The position numbers and the translations under genes are program-made. 10,117 nt of DNA from an uncultured Collinsella sp. (GTDB lineage Bacteria > Actinomycetota > Coriobacteriia > Coriobacteriales > Coriobacteriaceae). The stretch covers positions 1 through 10,117 of the forward strand of contig CAUFXK010000069.1 in assembly GCA_959596495.1 (NCBI GenBank). Direction: 5' to 3'. The notes beneath the pieces were generated by a model. The model searched no databases. It was not told where the DNA came from and worked only from the letters and a program-made list of their open reading frames with translations. This document shows, in pieces, positions 6,123 to 10,117 of this stretch. Numbering within the stretch: the first letter of the stretch is position 1; every line of letters begins with the position of its first letter.

Positions 6123-6153
6123 GGCATGGCGCACCAACCGATGTCCGTTTTTT
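6123..6153 (+). terminator. Weak hairpin plus T6 between argC and argJ (possible partial terminator)
   Basis: GGCATGG (6123-6129) can pair with CC-ATG-CC (6138-6146, with a bulged G and a bulged T) across an 8-base loop, followed by G and TTTTTT (6148-6153). A separate stem, GAGTGG/CCACTC around GGCG, lies just upstream, near 6080-6095. If real, it would reduce readthrough from argC into argJ. The stem is imperfect, so this is tentative. Confidence 0.25.
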
Positions 6154-6179
6154 GTTTGACATAAGGAGTCATAAAGACG

Positions 6180-7448
6180 ATGAATACCGAGCTGTTTGAT
6201 ATCAAGATTCGCGCCGTCGAGGGTGGCGTTACGGCTGCGGCTGGTTTTAAGGCTGCAGGCATCCACGCTGGGTTCCGCAAGAACCCCGAGCGTCTGGATT
6301 ACGCGCTCGTCGTGCCCGATAAACCCTGTCCCGGTGCCGGCGTGTTTACCACCAATCGCTTTTGCGCGGCGCCCGTGCAGGTGAGCCGTGCCAACCTGGG
6401 CGGTGCCGACAAGGGCTACGGTATCATCGCCGGCGTTTCGGTCAACTCTGGCAATGCCAACGCCGCTACGGGTGAGACCGGCCTTGCATGCGCGCGCGAG
6501 ACGTGCAGCATCGCATCGCAGGTCATCGGCTGTGAGCCCCAGCAGATTCTGGTTGCCTCCACGGGTGTGATTGGCCAGATTCTGCCGATCGACACGTTTG
6601 AGACCGCCATTCCTGCTGCCTACGAGGCGCTCTCCGCCCACGGTGGCGCCGATGCCGCTCGCGCCATCATGACGACCGACACGCACTCCAAGGAGTACGC
6701 CGTGTCCTACGTCAGTGAGGCTGCGGGTCATGCGGGCAATGTCTATACGGTAGGCGGAATGTGCAAGGGCTCGGGCATGATCATGCCCAACATGGCCACC
6801 ATGATCGCAGTTATCACCACCGATGCCCCCGTCGAGCCTGCGGCACTTCATGCCCTGCTGCTCTCGACCGTCAAGCAGACCTTTAACAAGGTAACGGTCG
6901 ATTCCGACACCTCGACCAACGACACCTGCATCATGCTTGCCTCCGGTGCCGCTGCCGCAGATGCCGAGCCTATCGTCGAGGGCTCCGATGCCTTCGACGA
7001 GTTGGCATTTGCCGTGCACGAGGTGTGCGAGAGCCTGGCACGCAATATCGCCGCCGATGGCGAGGGCGCATCCAAGCTTGTTACGGTCAACGTTACCGGC
7101 GCCGTGAACGACGAGGAAGCCGATATCGCCGCCCGTGCCGTTGCCAACTCGCCGCTCGTTAAGACCTGCATCGCCGGCCACGACTGCAACTGGGGTCGCG
7201 TTGCTATGGCGCTTGGCAAGTGCGGCGTGAAGTTTAATCAGGAAGACGTTTCCATCGACATGATGGGCATGCCCGTCTGTCGCGACGGTCTGACTGTTCC
7301 CTTTGACGAGGACGAGGCTCTACGACGTTTCGAGGCGCCAGAGATCGTGATCTCGGCCGACCTGGGCGCAGGCGACGCGGCAACGACCGTGTGGACCTGC
7401 GACCTCACGCATGAGTACATCTCCATCAACGTCGACTACCGTTCCTAG
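6180..7448 (+). CDS. argJ: Ornithine acetyltransferase / amino-acid acetyltransferase (ArgJ)
   Basis: Transfers the acetyl group from N-acetylornithine to glutamate, releasing ornithine and recycling acetylglutamate. Many ArgJ proteins also use acetyl-CoA for the first step; whether this one is bifunctional is not readable by eye. The 422-residue precursor carries the self-cleavage block KGSGMIMPNMATM, with the expected cut between Ala206 and the nucleophile Thr207, giving alpha (1-206) and beta (207-422) chains. Other family marks are GVFTTNRFCAAPV (54-66), VNSGNANAATG (88-98), the oxyanion-hole region STGVIGQ, TVDSDTSTNDT, and DCNWGRV. The C-terminus ending YISINVDYRS is family-typical. AAGGAG (6163-6168) stands eleven bases before the ATG, slightly long spacing; no closer in-frame start was seen. 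No argA appears in the window. Confidence 0.97.
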   Translation: MNTELFDIKIRAVEGGVTAAAGFKAAGIHAGFRKNPERLDYALVVPDKPCPGAGVFTTNRFCAAPVQVSRANLGGADKGYGIIAGVSVNSGNANAATGETGLACARETCSIASQVIGCEPQQILVASTGVIGQILPIDTFETAIPAAYEALSAHGGADAARAIMTTDTHSKEYAVSYVSEAAGHAGNVYTVGGMCKGSGMIMPNMATMIAVITTDAPVEPAALHALLLSTVKQTFNKVTVDSDTSTNDTCIMLASGAAAADAEPIVEGSDAFDELAFAVHEVCESLARNIAADGEGASKLVTVNVTGAVNDEEADIAARAVANSPLVKTCIAGHDCNWGRVAMALGKCGVKFNQEDVSIDMMGMPVCRDGLTVPFDEDEALRRFEAPEIVISADLGAGDAATTVWTCDLTHEYISINVDYRS

Positions 7449-7529
7449 ATTCCGGGCACGCTGCGTATCTTGCCGCGATTGCGGACAGCGGAGCACGGCG
7501 CGATAACGATATGAAAGACGAGGCAGATT

Positions 7530-8510
7530 ATGAAATTCGCACGCGATTGTCGTTCGAGCGAATCCAACGAAGCAACCGCGCAGCTGCTGTTCGAAGCGCT
7601 GCCGTGGATTAAGAACCTGACCGGCAAGACGGTTGTTATCAAATATGGCGGAGCCGCCATGGTTGATGAGCAGCTGCGCCGCGACGTGATGAGCGACATC
7701 GTTTTGCTCAAGATCATCGGTATGCGCCCCGTCATCGTGCACGGCGGCGGCAAGGCTATCAACGAGGCGCTGAGCCATTACGATATTCCCGTCGAGTTTA
7801 AGAACGGCCAGCGCGTGACCTCGCCGGCGACTATGGATATCGTGCGCGAGGTGCTGGGCGGCAAGGTTAACCAGGAGCTGGTTGCTGCCATCAACCACCA
7901 CGGCAACCTGGCCGTGGGCGTGTCGGGCAGCGATGCCGGCACGCTCATCGCCGAGCCGCTCGACCCCGAGCTCGGTCGCGTGGGCAAAGTGACGCACGTC
8001 AACACCGACTATATCGAGCGCTTACTCGATAGCGAGTACATTCCCGTCATCGCCACCGTCGCGGCGGGGGAGGACGGCGGTTTCTTCAACATCAACGCCG
8101 ATACCGCCGCCGGTGCCGTTGCCGCGGCGCTCCACGCGCATAAGGCGATCTTTTTGACCGATGTCGATGGCCTGTACAAGGACTTTAGCGACAAGGACTC
8201 GCTTATCTCCAACCTAACGCTCGACGAGGTTAACGAAATGCTCTACGGCGGCGAGGTCGATAAGGGCATGATTCCCAAGCTGCGTGCGGCCGTCGATGCG
8301 CTTACCGGCGGCGTATTTCGTGCCCACATCATTAACGGTACTACGCCGCATTCGCTGCTGCTGGAGCTGCTGACCGATGCCGGCGTCGGTACCGTGATCC
8401 ATTCCACCGAGATGGCTTACGAGTTCGATACGCATCCGCATCCGCTTTCGACGTTTGCTGCGCGTCTGACCGAGAACCTCGACGAGGTCGAGAAGCTTCA
8501 GACGGTCTAG
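7530..8510 (+). CDS. argB: Acetylglutamate kinase (ArgB)
   Basis: Phosphorylates N-acetylglutamate with ATP, the step before ArgC and usually the arginine-feedback point. Amino-acid-kinase motifs are all present: KTVVIKYGGAAM (33-44, Lys38), VHGGGKAIN (70-78), VSGSDAGTLI (131-140), NINADTAAGA (187-196), LTDVDGLY (209-216) and KGMIPKL (245-251). At 326 residues it is longer than the common 280-300. About 30 residues precede the first core strand, including an amphipathic NEATAQLLFEALPWIKNL helix typical of arginine-inhibited hexameric enzymes. About 35 residues follow the usual terminal TDAGVGTVI. Arginine sensitivity is therefore likely but inferred. GAGG (7520-7523) lies six bases before the ATG. 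An out-of-frame ATG at 7511 opens only a short frame and is not used. Confidence 0.97.
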   Translation: MKFARDCRSSESNEATAQLLFEALPWIKNLTGKTVVIKYGGAAMVDEQLRRDVMSDIVLLKIIGMRPVIVHGGGKAINEALSHYDIPVEFKNGQRVTSPATMDIVREVLGGKVNQELVAAINHHGNLAVGVSGSDAGTLIAEPLDPELGRVGKVTHVNTDYIERLLDSEYIPVIATVAAGEDGGFFNINADTAAGAVAAALHAHKAIFLTDVDGLYKDFSDKDSLISNLTLDEVNEMLYGGEVDKGMIPKLRAAVDALTGGVFRAHIINGTTPHSLLLELLTDAGVGTVIHSTEMAYEFDTHPHPLSTFAARLTENLDEVEKLQTV

Positions 8511-8579
8511 CTGACCCGCAGCCGCCCCATTCCTGCATCCATAGCCCCGCGCCGTCCGGCGCTCAACGAAAGGCATCCC

Positions 8580-9863
8580 ATGTCACTTGCAGCTCAGCAA
8601 TCGCTTGAATCCCATTACGTTATGCATACCTTTGGCCGCTCTCCGGTCGAGTTTGTCGAGGGCCATGGCATGAAGCTCACCGGCGACGATGGCCGTGAGT
8701 ACCTCGACTTTCTTGCCGGCATCGGCGTGTGCAGCCTAGGTCATGGCAACCTGGCTGTGCTCTCGGCGCTCGAGGCACAGACCAAAAAGCTCATGCATGT
8801 CTCCAATTACTTCTACATCGAGCAGCGTGGACAGGTCGCGGCGCTGCTGTCCAAGCTTGCTAACGACGACGTAGATGGTGCGCGCGTGCTTGCCGATGCC
8901 ATTGCCGCCGGCGATGAGACCACGGCAGCTGCTCTTGGTGCCCCGGCTGCGGGCGAGCAGGTGTGGGAGACGTTCTTTGCCAATTCCGGCGCCGAGGCCA
9001 ACGAGGGCTCGATGAAGCTCGCGCGCTTGTACGCCAAGCGTGCCGGTAACGGCGGCAACACCATCGTGTGCATGCGCGGCGGCTTCCACGGCCGTACGCT
9101 CGAGACCATTGCCGCCACCATGCAGGATTGGCTGCAGGATAGTTTCCGTCCGCTGCCGGGTGGCTTTGTGGCCTGCACGCCCAACGATGTCGATGAGCTG
9201 CGTGCGATCTTTAAGCAGCTGGGGAGCGAAATTTGTGCCGTGATGCTCGAACCGATCCAGGGTGAGAGTGGCGTGCACCCCATGACCGAGGAGTTTATGG
9301 CGGCAGCGCGCGACCTAGCACACGAAGTGGGCGCCGTGCTTATCGCCGACGAGGTCCAGTGCGGTATCTTCCGCACGGGTAAGCCGTTTGCGTTCCAGAC
9401 CTATGGCGTGGAGCCCGACATTATGAGTCTTGCCAAGGGCATTGCCGACGGCGTACCCATGGGTGCCGTCGTGGCAAAGAAGGAGATTGCCGACGTGTTT
9501 AAGCCGGGCGACCACGGCTCGACCTTTGGCGGTAGCTGCTTGGCCGTCGCGGCGTGTGCCGCGACGCTCTCCGCGCTTGTGCGCGGCGATTATGCCGAGC
9601 ATGCTGCCAAGGTGGGTGCCTATATGGAGCGGGCGCTGGCTAAGCTTCCGCATGTGGTAGAGGTGCGTGGCCGTGGCCTGATGCTCGGCTGTGATTTGGA
9701 TGATGCCGCGGGCGACGCACATGATATTGTTGCCCGCGCGCTGGCCGCCGGTGCCGTGATTAACGCTACGGGTGCTCATACGCTGCGTTTCTTGCCGCCG
9801 CTCGTCTGCGAGGAAGCCGACGTGGACAGTCTGATCGAGATCCTGTCGGGTGTCTTGGTCTAA
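8580..9863 (+). CDS. argD: Acetylornithine aminotransferase (ArgD)
   Basis: PLP-dependent class III aminotransferase converting N-acetylglutamate semialdehyde and glutamate to N-acetylornithine and 2-oxoglutarate. The 427-residue protein has FANSGAEANE (133-142) for the PLP phosphate, GGFHGRT (167-173, Phe169 stacking on the ring), LEPIQGESG (223-231), ADEVQCG (256-262, Asp257) and the Schiff-base Lys286 in SLAKGIADG. STFGGS (314-319) and RGRGLMLG (363-370) complete the fold. An Ala/Asp-rich insertion of roughly 25-30 residues (about 96-126) separates LLSKLA from the VWETFF strand, where family members usually have a short turn. Such enzymes may also act on succinyldiaminopimelate; the arg operon supports ArgD. 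GAAAGG (8568-8573) gives six-base spacing. A GCGCC-GTCC-GGCGC mini-hairpin lies at 8549-8562, before the start. Confidence 0.94.
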   Translation: MSLAAQQSLESHYVMHTFGRSPVEFVEGHGMKLTGDDGREYLDFLAGIGVCSLGHGNLAVLSALEAQTKKLMHVSNYFYIEQRGQVAALLSKLANDDVDGARVLADAIAAGDETTAAALGAPAAGEQVWETFFANSGAEANEGSMKLARLYAKRAGNGGNTIVCMRGGFHGRTLETIAATMQDWLQDSFRPLPGGFVACTPNDVDELRAIFKQLGSEICAVMLEPIQGESGVHPMTEEFMAAARDLAHEVGAVLIADEVQCGIFRTGKPFAFQTYGVEPDIMSLAKGIADGVPMGAVVAKKEIADVFKPGDHGSTFGGSCLAVAACAATLSALVRGDYAEHAAKVGAYMERALAKLPHVVEVRGRGLMLGCDLDDAAGDAHDIVARALAAGAVINATGAHTLRFLPPLVCEEADVDSLIEILSGVLV

Positions 9864-9888
9864 CGCAGCGCAATAACTCAATTTGGAC

Positions 9889-9948
9889 CGGGTTCCGGAC
9901 TGCGGGCGTGCCCTATGTGGCATGATTCAGCGGTCTGGAGCCCGTTTT
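9889..9948 (+). terminator. Intrinsic terminator of the arg operon
   Basis: CGGGTTCCGGACTGC (9889-9903) pairs over 15 continuous positions with GCGGTCTGGAGCCCG (9930-9944), three of them G-U, and TTTT follows at 9945-9948. The 26-base loop can form a small GGG/CCC stem (9904-9906 / 9911-9913). Position 26 bases after argD and the T-run support termination, though the loop is unusually large and the T-run short. Confidence 0.65.
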
Positions 9949-9968
9949 GCCTTAGATTTGCTAAGGCA
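9948..9968 (+). repeat. Perfect 8-bp stem-loop after the arg terminator
   Basis: TGCCTTAG (9948-9955) pairs with CTAAGGCA (9961-9968) across ATTTG. An alternative outer stem, AGCGGTCT (9929-9936) with 9972-9980 around a bulged C, would extend it but competes with the terminator. No T-run follows; an A6 run comes at 9985-9990. Confidence 0.5.
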
Positions 9969-10005
9969 GGGAGACCCGCTGGTCAAAAAACATTAAATAT
10001 GAGTA

Positions 10006-10033
10006 CTGCTACCGATTTGGTAGCAGCAATTTT
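10006..10033 (+). terminator. Second terminator-like hairpin
   Basis: CTGCTACC (10006-10013) pairs perfectly with GGTAGCAG (10019-10026) across GATTT, then CAATTTT. It could back up the arg terminator or end a short unannotated transcript. A 13-codon frame starting at ATG 9999 (MSTATDLVAAILD) runs through it and stops at tandem TAA codons (10041 is the second). No clear ribosome binding site precedes it, so I do not call it a gene. Confidence 0.45.
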
Positions 10034-10089
10034 GGACTAATAAGGCCAGATGGCAAGTCGAAATGGTAGCGCACAGAGATGTGGTGTAA

Positions 10090-10111
10090 GAGGCGGGGCA
10101 TACCCCGCCTC
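10090..10111. terminator. GC-rich hairpin at the right edge
   Basis: GAGGCGGGG (10090-10098) pairs perfectly with CCCCGCCTC (10103-10111) across CATA. It looks like the stem of an intrinsic terminator, but the window ends six bases later, so a T-tract cannot be seen. Orientation and the gene it serves are unknown. Confidence 0.4.
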
Positions 10112-10117
10112 CGCCCT

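Noticed and set aside
4882..7181. Long - strand open frames opposite argC and argJ
   Set aside because: They are antisense shadows of highly conserved genes; no start signals or domain motifs support them.
7511..7612. Short frame from ATG 7511 overlapping argB out of frame
   Set aside because: About 33 codons, no separate ribosome binding site, and the ArgB N-terminal helix is clearly read in the other frame.
9929..9980. Attenuator or riboswitch at the end of the arg operon (9929-9936 can pair with either 9897-9903 or 9972-9980)
   Set aside because: The competing downstream strand is transcribed after the T-run of the terminator, so it could not act as an antiterminator in cis, and no ligand-binding consensus or regulated gene follows in the window.
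9999..10040. 13-codon mini-gene MSTATDLVAAILD ending in tandem TAA
   Set aside because: No Shine-Dalgarno sequence, and the frame runs through a perfect terminator-like hairpin whose pairing explains the sequence better.

Overview
The window looks like a piece of a GC-rich actinobacterial chromosome, most likely a gut Coriobacteriia member such as Collinsella or a close relative. The clues are GC-rich codon use throughout, a fused ECF-transporter ATPase, an actinobacterial-type arginine operator (TGCAT-N4-ATGCA) and compact operons with AAGGAG-type ribosome binding sites. This placement is inference; no 16S or marker gene is present. All confidently called genes are on the + strand and form two transcription units.

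Unit 1 (about 256-4813) is a flavin acquisition operon. An extended -10 promoter is followed almost at once by an FMN riboswitch (RFN element, about 289-478). Its 3' closing strand runs into the ribosome binding site of the riboflavin S-component ribU. Next come a single-chain EcfA1-EcfA2 ATPase and the EcfT scaffold, joined by ATGA and TAATG overlaps. Together these three genes supply a complete dedicated ECF riboflavin importer. Two adjacent small paralogues of the pyridoxamine-phosphate-oxidase-like FMN-binding split-barrel family follow, so the operon appears to couple flavin import with flavin-using proteins. A very long GC-rich hairpin (4751-4813) closes the unit.

Unit 2 (about 4854-9948) is the arginine (ornithine) biosynthesis operon argC-argJ-argB-argD, the acetyl-cycle from N-acetylglutamate to N-acetylornithine with acetyl recycling by ArgJ. 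Two ARG boxes 21 bp apart centre to centre overlap the promoter. A 5'UTR hairpin precedes argC, and a hairpin plus T6 tract lies between argC and argJ. ArgB has extra N- and C-terminal segments and ArgD has an Ala/Asp-rich insertion. A 15-bp hairpin followed by TTTT (9889-9948) ends the operon.

The left edge (1-255) has no gene I can call. It holds a short stretch open on both strands and two perfect stem-loops. The right edge (9949-10117) is also non-coding as far as I can see and carries three more compact stem-loops, one terminator-like. I see no mobile element, CRISPR array, tRNA or rRNA. The window is mostly well-understood metabolism. The most interesting parts are the riboswitch-led flavin operon, the expanded riboswitch P3 arm, the fused ATPase and the unexplained structured intergenic DNA.
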